Of a DNA stretch of 64,000 nucleotides, positions 1 through 9,334 are shown piece after piece. The DNA is taken from NCBI RefSeq assembly GCF_017355785.1, contig NZ_JAFEWE010000015.1, forward strand, positions 111,959-175,958. Direction: 5' to 3'. The notes beneath the pieces are model-generated. The model was not told the origin of the DNA and did no database searches. It was given only the letters and a program-made list of their open reading frames with translations. This DNA is from Desertivirga arenae. Lineage in GTDB: Bacteria; Bacteroidota; Bacteroidia; Sphingobacteriales; Sphingobacteriaceae. Each line of letters begins with the position of its first letter. The stretch's first letter is position 1. Both the position numbers and the translations under genes were made by a program.

Positions 1-2876
1 CGTGATAAGATTTCGTGAAGGATCAATCCCCTTCTTCTTGCTGAATTTCCACTTAGCAGATCAAGCTGTTCAAAAACTTTGTCATTTGATAAGGCTTCCT
101 CCAACCTATCTGATGTAGGATAAGATACGAAATACCAATTAGTACGATCACTTGATGCTCCATCTGCTGTTTTTTTCCCTTTGGATTCTACAGGGACATC
201 AATCAACAAAGTCTGTTCATCAAATTCCGCATTCAGTTCAGCTGCATATAATTTTAGGGGATGAAAAATAAGGTCGCCAATCAGATTAAACTGATCGTCC
301 TTCCCTGAAACTTGGCCAGGGGCTGTAATATATAAATGCTTACGTGTACGGGTAGTAGCAACATAAAGCATATTTATAGCATCCATATAATTGAAAAGCA
401 ACTCCTCAAAATAGGCTTTACCGAAGGCCGACTGTCCTAAGCTTTTCTTATAATGAACAGGAACGCTGCTTAACATCGAATAGGGTGTATGACCGGCGTC
501 TACCCAAAAAATACCATTAGTCATTCCATCTAAATTCCAGCAACAGAAAGGCAACATCACTACGTCAAATGCTAATCCCTTAGACTTGTGTATAGTCATT
601 ACCTGAACCGCATCGCTCTGCTCAGAGGAAGGCAATGCCTTACGCTCACCTTCTTCCTCCCACCAGGTTAAGAACGATGATATGCCTTTCTCACCCTGCC
701 TGGCAAAACTGCTAACCATATCCCGGAATGCCAAAAGATAAGGCAAATGAACCTGAGAGAAATTCAGGCTATATGCTTCAATTAGTTTCTCAACCAGCTC
801 AAACAAGGGTAATTGTTGCCATGAGAGCCAATTATCGCAGAGGACTGCCGGAAGGAAGCCCTTTAAATTCTCTACATCTGTTTTATTAATTTTTAGCCAT
901 ACCTCTGTAGGCACCGGCTTATTCATCTCTAGATTATACAGGTGAATACAATTTGCTTTATATAAAGCCCTATCATCCTTCTTGGCTATCATAGCATAAA
1001 AAGTATTGATGATAAGCTTAACAGCCGTGTTGTTAGCTATCAATAATGCTTCTCCTGAGATAACAGGGATATTCAAGGCCATCAAATGCTCAACAACACT
1101 TCTGGCTTCGGTATTGCTTCGAACCAGCACGCAAATTTCACCAGCCTTATAACGGGGCGTGTCGGTTAACAACCAATCTGCCAAAGTAGCCGAAAGACGA
1201 GCTAAGGCAGCTTCCTTGCTTTCTGAAGCACGGGTCCTATTGTCTTTTACTTCTAGAAAATCGATTTGAATGGAACCTCCTTCTAAGGTTGAAGGAGCTT
1301 TCTGCTGGTAGCTTTGTTCATAAGCACTTTGAATGATCGAATCATACCCTTCGGCTCTCCACCAATTATCAAACAAGCTAATTCCACCGTCTTCTATTAC
1401 CTTATTGTTGATATGAGATTGAAGAAGTTGTGGTGCATGCTTAAAGAGAAAATTATTGAAGTTTATGATGTTGCCAGCACTTCTATAATTCTCCTTTAAA
1501 TTATCATCAATCACTCGTAACTCTCCAATATGTCTTTTTGCATGGCTATGCAGTATTCTCCAGTCGCCATTACGCCAACGGTAAATAGACTGCTTAACAT
1601 CTCCAACGATCAAATGATCGGTGAGTTTACCGTTAGCTTCTGCAATAGCATTTTTCAGCAGGGGAAGAAAGTTTGTCCATTGAAAAGAAGAAGTATCCTG
1701 AAACTCGTCAAAAAGGAAATGGCGAAAACGGTTACCTACTTTCTCCCAAATGAAAGAAGGGTTATCCACTTGCTCGGCTGTAATACCTTTTAATAAATTC
1801 TGGGCGTCGCTTATCAACAAGGAGGAGTTTTCCTCCCGGTACTCTTTCATCAGGCCTGCCATCTCCTGCATTAAGCGCAGGTAGTATAAATTAGCGTCCA
1901 GGGCTTTAGCCATCTGATACCTGGGTAACTCCTCATGATAAAACTCGTATAGCTTATTAAGCAAAGGGTTCAGGCTTGAGTATAAAAGACTGATATTTCC
2001 ATCCATTCCTCCTTTTTGCCATTCCTCAGGCTCATTCAGCACCTTTTCAAGACCTGCTATTTTAGCATAATCACCATCAACTATTTTTGTTAGGTTGTTC
2101 AGAGGTGATCTCGACTTCCCCTTTAACTGATCCATTAATACTCCGGAAGTTCTAAATACTTGAACAGCTTCTTTCGCGATATCCGTAACAGCCCCCTCAA
2201 AAAAATTAATAAGGCTCTTCGTTAATTCCTGAAGATCTTTAAAGAGAACATCTGGTTCTAAATCCCGGATAGCATTTTCAAATGGTTGATACCTTTCCTT
2301 AAAGATCTCGTCGGCAAGACTAAGCAAGGTTTCACGATAATTCCAGCTTTTATTATCTCTGATCCTCTCCAGAGCCAGATTGATGATCCATTGTAAGAGT
2401 TCTGGCTTTCGTTCCAGCTGTTCATTCAGTTTCACTGCAAGTTCCCGCTTCACCTTGTCCAGGTTCATCTCGAGGCGGTAACCCGCATCCAAACCTAATT
2501 CGAATGAAAAACTGCGAATAACCTTTTGAACAAAACCATCAATTGTATTGACTGAAAAACGACTATAGTCGTGCAAGATTCGACGGTAAATGGCATGGGC
2601 TTTTAATTTAAGTTCTTCTGCTGCGAGCCCGGGATAAGCATTGAGAATAATATTCCGATAAGTCTCAACTCCCTGATCACCTACAGCAATCCCTCTCAAC
2701 GTTTCAAGAATTCTGCTCTTCATCTCCTCCGTTGCCTTATTGGTGAAGGTTACAGCAAGGATTTCCCTGTACTTTGTCTCTGAAGAGAAGAGTAAAGTAA
2801 GGTAGTGGGCAGTAAGACTAAAGGTTTTTCCAGAACCGGCAGAAGCCTGAAGTATTTTTAGAGGTTTAATTTGCAT
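1..2876 (-). CDS. UvrD/RecB-family (AddA-like) helicase-nuclease, C-terminus off window
   Basis: This is a superfamily 1A DNA helicase of the RecB/AddA type, expected to unwind double-strand ends for recombination repair. The frame is open from an ATG (MQIKPLKIL) to the left edge, giving 958 visible residues. A Walker A motif ASAGSGKT lies at residues 11-18, followed by FTNKATEEM (motif Ia). The Walker B/motif II DEFQDT is near residue 390, and TIHKSKGLAFD and YVATTRTRKHL (motifs V and VI) come later. Known relatives are about 1,050-1,100 residues with a PD-(D/E)XK nuclease at the C-terminus; that part would be outside the window. An AddB-like partner may lie just beyond the edge. The helicase family is sure; the AddA assignment is inferred from motif spacing and size. 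Confidence 0.9.
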   Translation of the reverse strand, partial: MQIKPLKILQASAGSGKTFSLTAHYLTLLFSSETKYREILAVTFTNKATEEMKSRILETLRGIAVGDQGVETYRNIILNAYPGLAAEELKLKAHAIYRRILHDYSRFSVNTIDGFVQKVIRSFSFELGLDAGYRLEMNLDKVKRELAVKLNEQLERKPELLQWIINLALERIRDNKSWNYRETLLSLADEIFKERYQPFENAIRDLEPDVLFKDLQELTKSLINFFEGAVTDIAKEAVQVFRTSGVLMDQLKGKSRSPLNNLTKIVDGDYAKIAGLEKVLNEPEEWQKGGMDGNISLLYSSLNPLLNKLYEFYHEELPRYQMAKALDANLYYLRLMQEMAGLMKEYREENSSLLISDAQNLLKGITAEQVDNPSFIWEKVGNRFRHFLFDEFQDTSSFQWTNFLPLLKNAIAEANGKLTDHLIVGDVKQSIYRWRNGDWRILHSHAKRHIGELRVIDDNLKENYRSAGNIINFNNFLFKHAPQLLQSHINNKVIEDGGISLFDNWWRAEGYDSIIQSAYEQSYQQKAPSTLEGGSIQIDFLEVKDNRTRASESKEAALARLSATLADWLLTDTPRYKAGEICVLVRSNTEARSVVEHLMALNIPVISGEALLIANNTAVKLIINTFYAMIAKKDDRALYKANCIHLYNLEMNKPVPTEVWLKINKTDVENLKGFLPAVLCDNWLSWQQLPLFELVEKLIEAYSLNFSQVHLPYLLAFRDMVSSFARQGEKGISSFLTWWEEEGERKALPSSEQSDAVQVMTIHKSKGLAFDVVMLPFCCWNLDGMTNGIFWVDAGHTPYSMLSSVPVHYKKSLGQSAFGKAYFEELLFNYMDAINMLYVATTRTRKHLYITAPGQVSGKDDQFNLIGDLIFHPLKLYAAELNAEFDEQTLLIDVPVESKGKKTADGASSDRTNWYFVSYPTSDRLEEALSNDKVFEQLDLLSGNSARRRGLILHEILS

Positions 2877-2992
2877 TGAAGTATCGGCAATCGCGCCTTC
2901 TTTAACCGCGGATCAAAACAAATTTACTAATAAAAATAGCAAGATACTTTTTAATTCTCCACATTCAGATAAGCTTGAATCCTACAAAAAAT

Positions 2993-4003
2993 TTAAATTG
3001 TAAGACCAAGGCCAGGAGACGGTGGTAGTATCCAACTACCATTTTGAAATGCGGGCATATTAAAGGGATTATTTGAAGTAAGGAAAGGCCCGTCAAGGTC
3101 GGCCCAATCACATAAGGGAGCTAAGGCCGCTCCAGCAAGGGTAGCTATACTCGTCTCACTCATACACCCGATCAGAACTTTCATATTCAGCTCTCTTGCA
3201 CGGGATATGATCTTAAACGCTTCATGCATTCCGGCACTCTTCATCAGCTTAACATTGATTCCATGATAAGCATCCTTAATGATTTCGATATCCTTCAGGC
3301 GTTGAATAGCTTCATCTGCAAGGATGGGAATAGGACTTCGCTCCGTTAACCAGGCATTCCCCTCCAGATCAGTCTTAAACATAGGTTGCTCGACTATCTC
3401 AACGCCCTGCTCTTCTAACCAGTATAACATATCCAATGCTTTGAACTTGTCATCCCAACCCTGATTGGCGTCTGCGTACAATGGCTTGTCTGTAATGCTG
3501 CGAATAGTTTTAACCAGGTTCTGATCGTGGTCTGATCCCAACTTCACCTTCAACACCTGCGCTCGCTCTGCATCCATTACCTTCCTCACTATCATTTCCG
3601 GCGAATCTATACCAATGGTAATAGCGGTAACAGGCATATTTTCTGGCACAGAGTTGAACATGGTATAACAAGGGATTCCTTTTAACTTTCCCTCTAAATC
3701 ATGAAGAGCAATGTCAATCGCAGCTTTAATTGCAGGACTGCCTTGTTCCAGCGCATCCAGATAGTCTACTACTTCCTCAAAATCGAAGGGTGGTTTAAAC
3801 CGTTGAAGCTCTAGTTTGTTCAGGAACGAGGTGGCTGTTTCTACACTTTCTCCCATATAAGGCACCATCGAGGCCTCCCCATATCCTACCTTCCCATCGT
3901 ATTCTATAGTTACAAGAATAAGAGGTGTTGATAATCTGGAGTAGCCTGAAATACCGAAAGGGTATTTCAGTTTCAGCTCGAATGCTTTAAAGGTAAGTTT
4001 CAT
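2993..4003 (-). CDS. Dipeptide epimerase (L-Ala-D/L-Glu epimerase), enolase superfamily
   Basis: Predicted cytoplasmic enolase-superfamily epimerase that interconverts L-Ala-D-Glu and L-Ala-L-Glu, which allows murein peptide to be recycled. The 336-residue length fits the family. Visible catalytic elements in order are KVKLG (the KxK base motif, near residue 152), ADANQGW and VEQPM (two metal ligands), LADEAI (third ligand) and INVKLMKSAG (the second catalytic lysine). The start ATG is followed by a barrel-capping domain MKLTFKAFELKL. It is transcribed away from the neighbouring unknown gene. Exact dipeptide specificity cannot be read from motifs; muconate-lactonizing relatives share the fold, but the short length and the DEAI motif favour dipeptide epimerase. 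Confidence 0.85.
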   Translation of the reverse strand: MKLTFKAFELKLKYPFGISGYSRLSTPLILVTIEYDGKVGYGEASMVPYMGESVETATSFLNKLELQRFKPPFDFEEVVDYLDALEQGSPAIKAAIDIALHDLEGKLKGIPCYTMFNSVPENMPVTAITIGIDSPEMIVRKVMDAERAQVLKVKLGSDHDQNLVKTIRSITDKPLYADANQGWDDKFKALDMLYWLEEQGVEIVEQPMFKTDLEGNAWLTERSPIPILADEAIQRLKDIEIIKDAYHGINVKLMKSAGMHEAFKIISRARELNMKVLIGCMSETSIATLAGAALAPLCDWADLDGPFLTSNNPFNMPAFQNGSWILPPSPGLGLTI

Positions 4004-4092
4004 GAAAAAGATCTCGTTCAGATTTTAAATATACTCATATCATACAAGTGTTAATTGTTTTTGTTGCTTAAGCTAAATGAACTGCTGCTTTG

Positions 4093-4100
4093 TACCTTTG
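4093..4100 (+). promoter_or_regulatory. -7 promoter element TACCTTTG, leaderless position
   Basis: The octamer TACCTTTG matches the Bacteroidetes -7 consensus TAnnTTTG exactly and ends five bases before the ATG of the next gene. Transcription would begin at or beside the start codon, so the mRNA should have practically no 5' untranslated region. Confidence 0.6.
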
Positions 4101-4105
4101 TCGCG

Positions 4106-5080
4106 ATGAGCAAAGCTATATTCCGCCCTTTTGATCGCTATACTTTTGGTGAAGATATCTGTTTTCTAACTGGTGAACCTGCTGTGCTTCAGCAAACTGT
4201 TTTTCCTCAATGGGTATTGCAACAGTTTGATCTGGAAGATAAGCCTTTCAAAATGATGGATGAGCGGATAGCAACTTATGGTGATATAAAAGTTCCCGTT
4301 TCTGCGGTAGCCATAACAGCAATCCATGCTTTGGATCAGGAAATTGAACAAGCATTTAACTCAGGATATGAAGCAGTAAAATTATTACCTGAACTAAAGT
4401 TATTTCAATGGATAACCAAACAGGTTTACGGAATTATCCACTGGGAGGTAAGGGCCGGAATCCGTCAGCAAAAGGCTGTAGGGGAGGATTTCAATTTTTC
4501 ACAGTCCATTGCTCATAAGTTTGGCAACCTGCATATCATGCTGCAATCACTGACAAGGGAAGTTGAATTCGAAGGAGTGCTTCCATGGAGCATAAAAGTA
4601 CTCCCGGTTAATAATACCCCTGAAACTTTTGGATATCGTGATGAGATGAACACGCTCGTGTTCTCGCTTCGGATGAAAGACTTTGGAGTAATAGCTTGCT
4701 TACAGGACAACAATGAAAGTTTAAACTATCACAGAGAGGTACTTGAGAAGGTCGAAGGTAAGCAGCTTCACCCCATACAATTCGAGGAATTGAGCGCGCG
4801 TTTTTTCTATTCAGCTTACCTCTTCAATCGCTTACCCGAATATACTATCCTTCCTACTGAGGAAGCTATATACATCGAGTCTATGCCGCTTAGGATAAGC
4901 AGTAAACCTGTTTATGACAACTGGCAAGTGAAAACATACGGACAGGTTTTGGAAGCCTTTTGGAAAGCATGGGGCTATTCCCTATTTGAGATCATCAAAA
5001 ATCCGGAACAGCCCATGAGTTTTATTGAGAATGAAGATGGAGCTTTTATCAGCGCTGAAGCTATTGAATTACCACTTTAG
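4106..5080 (+). CDS. Conserved protein of unknown function
   Basis: I do not recognise this 324-residue protein. It starts MSKAIFRPFDRY and has no signal peptide, membrane segment or cysteine cluster, so it is probably cytoplasmic. The open frame extends upstream to a TTG, but a perfect -7 element would then sit inside the gene, so the ATG is preferred. The composition is rich in aromatic and acidic residues (for example FWKAWGY near residue 285), typical of a folded globular protein. It stands alone, divergent from the dipeptide epimerase and convergent with the cytochrome c peroxidase gene. The full-length frame with normal codon use supports a real gene; no function can be assigned. Confidence 0.7.
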   Translation: MSKAIFRPFDRYTFGEDICFLTGEPAVLQQTVFPQWVLQQFDLEDKPFKMMDERIATYGDIKVPVSAVAITAIHALDQEIEQAFNSGYEAVKLLPELKLFQWITKQVYGIIHWEVRAGIRQQKAVGEDFNFSQSIAHKFGNLHIMLQSLTREVEFEGVLPWSIKVLPVNNTPETFGYRDEMNTLVFSLRMKDFGVIACLQDNNESLNYHREVLEKVEGKQLHPIQFEELSARFFYSAYLFNRLPEYTILPTEEAIYIESMPLRISSKPVYDNWQVKTYGQVLEAFWKAWGYSLFEIIKNPEQPMSFIENEDGAFISAEAIELPL

Positions 5081-5120
5081 TACGTGTAAACGCTTTTCAT
5101 ATTATTGACGAACCGGTAAA

Positions 5121-5136
5121 AGCTTCACGTGGAACA
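5121..5136. other. Candidate parS (ParB-binding) site
   Basis: Read on the minus strand the site is TGTTCCACGTGAAGCT. It matches the widely conserved bacterial parS sequence TGTTCCACGTGAAACA at 14 of 16 positions, including the central CACGTG. It lies in an intergenic gap between two convergent genes. parS sites nucleate ParB for chromosome segregation and cluster near oriC. One near-consensus site found by eye is suggestive, not proof. Confidence 0.5.
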
Positions 5137-5192
5137 CCTGTTGTTTTTAAACAACAAAGAGTTATTAGCCTCGATACTTTTCGAACTATGGC

Positions 5193-6977
5193 TTACTTGT
5201 CCGTTAAAGTCTTTAAAAATGCTACAATTTCCTTTTTTTCTATTGGAGAAAGATTCAAAGGGTTTGAAGGAAGCGTCTGGAATTCCAACTTGATACCCAA
5301 ACCTGCCCCCCCTCCCTGGTCATAAAAGTCGATCACCTGCTCCAGGGTTTTAAAGGCGCCGTTATGCATGTAGGGAGCAGTTTTAGAAACGTTTCTTAGA
5401 GTAGGGGTTTTGAAGGCATATTTTAACTGTTCAATCTTCGTTCTGAGATATCTGCCAGAATCAGGGTCTATTTTACCAACTCCTGGTGATACAGGAACAC
5501 CGAGAACTTCGCCTTCAGTCGAAGAAAAAACCGGAGGAGCGGTACCATTAAATAAAGGCATAAAATGGCAGGTTCCACATTTAGCTTTTCCCATAAATAG
5601 ATTGAAACCCTTCTTTTCCTCTTGTGAAAGTTGTCCCTTGTCTCCCCTCATGTATTGATCAAATCGGGAATTAAAAGGACTTAAAGATCTGATATAGCTT
5701 GCAAGGGCAATCATGACAAAACGAGGTTTTAGCTCATTATTCTCCATAGTAGAAAATGCTGCTTTGAATTGCTTCATGTAGTTTTCCGACTTACTCAACT
5801 TCTTTGCTGCCTCTTCCACAGATCCGTGCATCTCGTCTTTGTTGGCGATGACGTCCATTGCCTGGTTCTCCAATGTAGGAGATCTCATGTCATAAAATTG
5901 TGCATGTTGAAAGCCTGCATACATTAGGGTTGGAGCATTTCGCTTAACGAAAGTCCCCGGAATCAAGGCAGCACTTTTAGTTAAACCATCAGTAAATGCT
6001 AAAGCAGGATTGTGACAGCTTTTACAAGTTCTGTTAGAACCAGTAAGTGTGGGCTCGGAAAAAAGCCTTTTACCTAAATCAGCTTTCTCTTTCGTCATCC
6101 AGCCTTCCTTGTTTGTGCTGAAATAATTAATGTTAAATGCTGCAGGTTCAAATAATGTAGAGGCTGTACTGTTCAGTCCGCCCGATCCTTCAATAAGCTC
6201 TAATCTTAGATTCTTCTGCCATTGAGTGATCTCAGTTGTAATAGGATTCGCGTAATTAACAATAAAGCCCATTCGATCGAACGTGTTAAAGTCATTATTA
6301 AACTTTAATTCTTTAATTGCTCCGGCAGCTAGTCTCGAAAGGTTTTTATTCTCTCCGAAGTGGTTCAGCACTTCGATAACAGAGCCCAATGAAATAACCG
6401 ATTCCTGGATCCCGGTTTGTGCGATAGGGGTATCAAATCCAGTGATACCTAAAGCGATTATACGAAAGACCTCTTGTTTACAGGCATTAAAAATGTGAGC
6501 ATCAGACAACTCAGTACTCTCAAGAATGGTTTTTGCGCGGCCTAATATGGATTGCATAGCCTTAACTTCTCCAATTAGTTCCTCTTTATCACTTAGGTCT
6601 ACATTCGGGTAGATATATTCTTCAATTACCTGAAAGCCTTTTGGTGGAAGTACTTTATTCTCTTCAATTTCAATCTCTGGCAAGGCGGCACCATTTAGTT
6701 CTTTAGCACCAAGAGGAGCATAGTACTCTACAAACCATTCCGTTTTTTTATAGGCTTGTCTTGACTCTACAAAGGCTACTCTAATTGAATCTTTATTACC
6801 TTCATGAATGGATTTCAACAGCTTTAATCCAATCTTCTTATCAAGTGAATCAAGCTGAAGTTCTAACATCTGTTTAATCTCAACATTCCTCCCTGCAGGC
6901 CTGTTACTTTGAGAGCAGAAGGAAAGAAGAAATACAAAAGAGACAATTACAAAGACGACTATTAGGAGTCTGAACAT
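5193..6977 (-). CDS. Di-heme cytochrome c peroxidase lipoprotein with imelysin-like N-terminal domain
   Basis: Predicted exported di-heme peroxidase of the CcpA/MauG family (594 residues), reducing H2O2 or oxidising a partner. The N-terminus is a lipoprotein signal with lipobox LSFC (Cys21). Two heme c sites are visible, CKSCH at 318-322 and CGTCH at 467-471, and PTLRNVSKTAPYMHNG near 530 is the usual CCP C-terminal motif. The roughly 280 residues before the first heme are an extra helical domain. It contains GFQVIE at 114-119, which resembles the imelysin GxHxxE motif with Gln in place of His; this is inference. A PhoX-like lipoprotein gene lies just upstream on the same strand, 64 nt away, so the two may be co-transcribed. 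Family assignment is firm; the electron donor is unknown. Confidence 0.88.
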   Translation of the reverse strand: MFRLLIVVFVIVSFVFLLSFCSQSNRPAGRNVEIKQMLELQLDSLDKKIGLKLLKSIHEGNKDSIRVAFVESRQAYKKTEWFVEYYAPLGAKELNGAALPEIEIEENKVLPPKGFQVIEEYIYPNVDLSDKEELIGEVKAMQSILGRAKTILESTELSDAHIFNACKQEVFRIIALGITGFDTPIAQTGIQESVISLGSVIEVLNHFGENKNLSRLAAGAIKELKFNNDFNTFDRMGFIVNYANPITTEITQWQKNLRLELIEGSGGLNSTASTLFEPAAFNINYFSTNKEGWMTKEKADLGKRLFSEPTLTGSNRTCKSCHNPALAFTDGLTKSAALIPGTFVKRNAPTLMYAGFQHAQFYDMRSPTLENQAMDVIANKDEMHGSVEEAAKKLSKSENYMKQFKAAFSTMENNELKPRFVMIALASYIRSLSPFNSRFDQYMRGDKGQLSQEEKKGFNLFMGKAKCGTCHFMPLFNGTAPPVFSSTEGEVLGVPVSPGVGKIDPDSGRYLRTKIEQLKYAFKTPTLRNVSKTAPYMHNGAFKTLEQVIDFYDQGGGAGLGIKLEFQTLPSNPLNLSPIEKKEIVAFLKTLTDK

Positions 6978-7041
6978 AAACTTTAATACAAAAGCCCTCT
7001 CCGAAGAGAAGGCTTACCTTTATATATAGATGTGAAAATAA

Positions 7042-8553
7042 TTAACGATCTAAACCTGTAAGTATGATGGTTTGACCACCTTCCGAATTGACGACTGCGC
7101 CACTTCCATCCGCTCCCTTACCATCAATTAAAAAGCTGTTACTTGTCCAGGTATGAGGGTGAATATTAACAGTAAAGGTATTTGGAATACCTACAAGGTC
7201 TGAAACATCCATCATTGCGCCATACTCCCAAGAACTCAAACGAGTATCATTACCTGGATTATATTTGCTATTAAACGTTGGGTCCGTACGTCTGTGGTCC
7301 ATTTCCAATACGGGCTTTAATGCTTTAGTAGCAAGGTTAAATTGCCAGATGCGTCCGTCATGCTTATTATTAGCATAATAAGAATCGCCATCTTCCTGAA
7401 TGTAAACGTAATTCTTTGTTACGCATAAATTATCAGGATTAACAATGCTGTTACCTGGATTCTCAACACCGTCAATAAGTGGAGTAAGTTTTCCTTTTAG
7501 GGGATCATTAGAATTCAATTCTAGCTTATAAACCCGTCCCCACATTGTTAGTCCGCTTACTGGAGTAACTTTATCTGCCTGACTAACACCTGTGGCAGTA
7601 AAATAAACTACTCGGTTTGCTTCGGCGCTTCCTTTTCCATAATCAAGATCTTCAACTCTTGCAAATTGAATAGCACTCTTCGCGATCGTTTGCGCGGTCA
7701 TTTGAACTCCTGTAGTGGCAGCAGTTACATTATCATACTCTACAAATTCAACATCATAACTTGTTCCTACAGCCATATCTGTTTCTACAACATTTAGATT
7801 GGTGCGACGAAGCATATAAAGCTTGCCACCTTTCAAGTCACCCACTGTATTAGAAAGGTACATATTTACCTGGCCATAGCTATTAGCAGCACCGCTCTCA
7901 TCCTCACCAATAAAAATAGCAGTTTTTCCGGGATAGGCATTTTTAGGAAGCGGAACAGCGTTCTCTGCGCTGCAACGACCTAAAGCTGTTAGAGTTCGGT
8001 CTGTACGACTTTTATCTGCAGTAGAACCCAATGGATCGATAGCATGGATCATGGATTCAACGCTTGTTTCCCCTGCAGTTAAAAAGACAGGCCCAAAACC
8101 GTGTTCTTCCGGAGTGGCCATCGTTGCAGAACATAAACGCCATTGTCCACCAGTTCCGTTCACCAAATACTCACCCTTGACAGGCTTAAAATTCTTATCA
8201 AGGTAAACCCTCGAAACAGAACGCAAGATTTCATGATTCGTAATCATGATAAAACCATCGCTGTTTGGGTCTTTGATAATCCCTGCACCATCAGGCTGAG
8301 CACCATAAATAAAACCTGGTGATTCAGGAAGTTTATCATCACTACTTATTAATGGATACAATTTTAAAGCGTCAAAACCAGATAGCGTTTTAACCAAGGA
8401 AGGAGTAACAGAGTATGCCTTTAATTCAGCTACCGGCTGTTGACCGTTGCCATTGTTATCATCATTCTTCTTACAAGCAACGAAGGCTGTTGCTGCCGAA
8501 ATTGCAGTAACAGCAAAGGCTACTGATAATCTTTTTTGTACAAAATTTTTCAT
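7042..8553 (-). CDS. PhoX/DUF839-type phosphatase-like lipoprotein
   Basis: Predicted exported protein of the PhoX (DUF839) family, whose characterised members are Ca/Fe-dependent alkaline phosphatases with a beta-propeller fold. From the chosen ATG (MKNFVQKRL) it is 503 residues with a lipoprotein signal ending FVACKK (Cys27). Family-like segments are TNHEILRSVSR near residue 100, GEDESGAANSYGQ near 220, VEDLDYG near 300 and NSIVNPDNLCV near 375. The longer frame begins at a TTG that overlaps a -7 element TAGCTTTG (8572-8579 on the minus strand), so the internal ATG about 14 nt downstream of the expected transcript start is preferred. The metal ligands were not checked individually, so catalysis is inferred from family. 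Confidence 0.75.
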   Translation of the reverse strand: MKNFVQKRLSVAFAVTAISAATAFVACKKNDDNNGNGQQPVAELKAYSVTPSLVKTLSGFDALKLYPLISSDDKLPESPGFIYGAQPDGAGIIKDPNSDGFIMITNHEILRSVSRVYLDKNFKPVKGEYLVNGTGGQWRLCSATMATPEEHGFGPVFLTAGETSVESMIHAIDPLGSTADKSRTDRTLTALGRCSAENAVPLPKNAYPGKTAIFIGEDESGAANSYGQVNMYLSNTVGDLKGGKLYMLRRTNLNVVETDMAVGTSYDVEFVEYDNVTAATTGVQMTAQTIAKSAIQFARVEDLDYGKGSAEANRVVYFTATGVSQADKVTPVSGLTMWGRVYKLELNSNDPLKGKLTPLIDGVENPGNSIVNPDNLCVTKNYVYIQEDGDSYYANNKHDGRIWQFNLATKALKPVLEMDHRRTDPTFNSKYNPGNDTRLSSWEYGAMMDVSDLVGIPNTFTVNIHPHTWTSNSFLIDGKGADGSGAVVNSEGGQTIILTGLDR

Positions 8554-8666
8554 ATCCCGTATTAGATGAGCCAAAGCTACCGGGAGTATGTAAGCGGGGA
8601 ATTATTCCTATTTTAAGTTTATATAAAGAAACTTGCAGGAATATTAAAGCTTTGTTAAGAAACCTG

Positions 8667-9275
8667 TCAATTTAATAATTGGGTAAAAAAGTGATTCAGC
8701 ACACCGGGATTAAATATAATGGTAATGATAATTCCGGCAAGGGCTCCAAAGAAGTGAGCATCATGGTTAATATTGCTGGATTGTTTGGATGCATAGGCAC
8801 TATACACCAAGTAAAGGATACCAAAAACTACTGAGTTGATGGGGATTGGAATAAACATCAGATAAAAAGACGCATCAGGAAAAAACAGGATATAGCTGAA
8901 TACTATTGCAGAAATAGCTCCGGAAGCTCCTAAACTATTATACCAAAAATGGTCTTTATGCTTAATAATAGTGCTCATATCGCTTAAGGCCAGACTTGCA
9001 ATATAAAGGATAGCAAACTTTACAGACCCTATTTGCCTCTCAAGGGTGAAGGCAAACATATAATAGGAGAACATATTAAAAAACAAATGGCTCCAATCCT
9101 TATGGATCAGGCCACTGGTAAAAATTGAATAAACTCGTTCTCCCCTGCTTACGCTATAAGGGTGAAGCATAAATTTTCCGTACACCTGCGGGTTAGAAAA
9201 AGCGTATAAGCTAGTTACAATGGTCAGCAGGAAGATAATTCCGGCAACAGGTGTATCGTAAAAAAATGACTCCAT
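8667..9275 (-). CDS. Rhomboid-family intramembrane serine protease
   Basis: Predicted inner-membrane protease (202 residues, about six hydrophobic segments) that cleaves transmembrane substrates. The rhomboid signatures are present in order: HLFFNMFSYY (the HxxxN motif, near residue 60), GASGA with the nucleophilic serine (near 119), and HDAHFFGALAG carrying the catalytic histidine (near 173). The length fits the basic six-helix bacterial form without extra domains. It is flanked by genes on the same strand but with gaps of 59 and 92 nt, so it may be monocistronic. Natural substrates cannot be inferred from context. Confidence 0.9.
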   Translation of the reverse strand: MESFFYDTPVAGIIFLLTIVTSLYAFSNPQVYGKFMLHPYSVSRGERVYSIFTSGLIHKDWSHLFFNMFSYYMFAFTLERQIGSVKFAILYIASLALSDMSTIIKHKDHFWYNSLGASGAISAIVFSYILFFPDASFYLMFIPIPINSVVFGILYLVYSAYASKQSSNINHDAHFFGALAGIIITIIFNPGVLNHFFTQLLN

Positions 9276-9334
9276 TTATTTTTCAGCAGTTAAAGAACCA
9301 AATATATTCTTTTTGCTGATGTTTGATTTAAATA

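Noticed and set aside
1314..1793. Two forward open frames of 61 and 87 codons
   Set aside because: They lie wholly opposite the RecB/AddA-like helicase, whose motifs are continuous on the minus strand.
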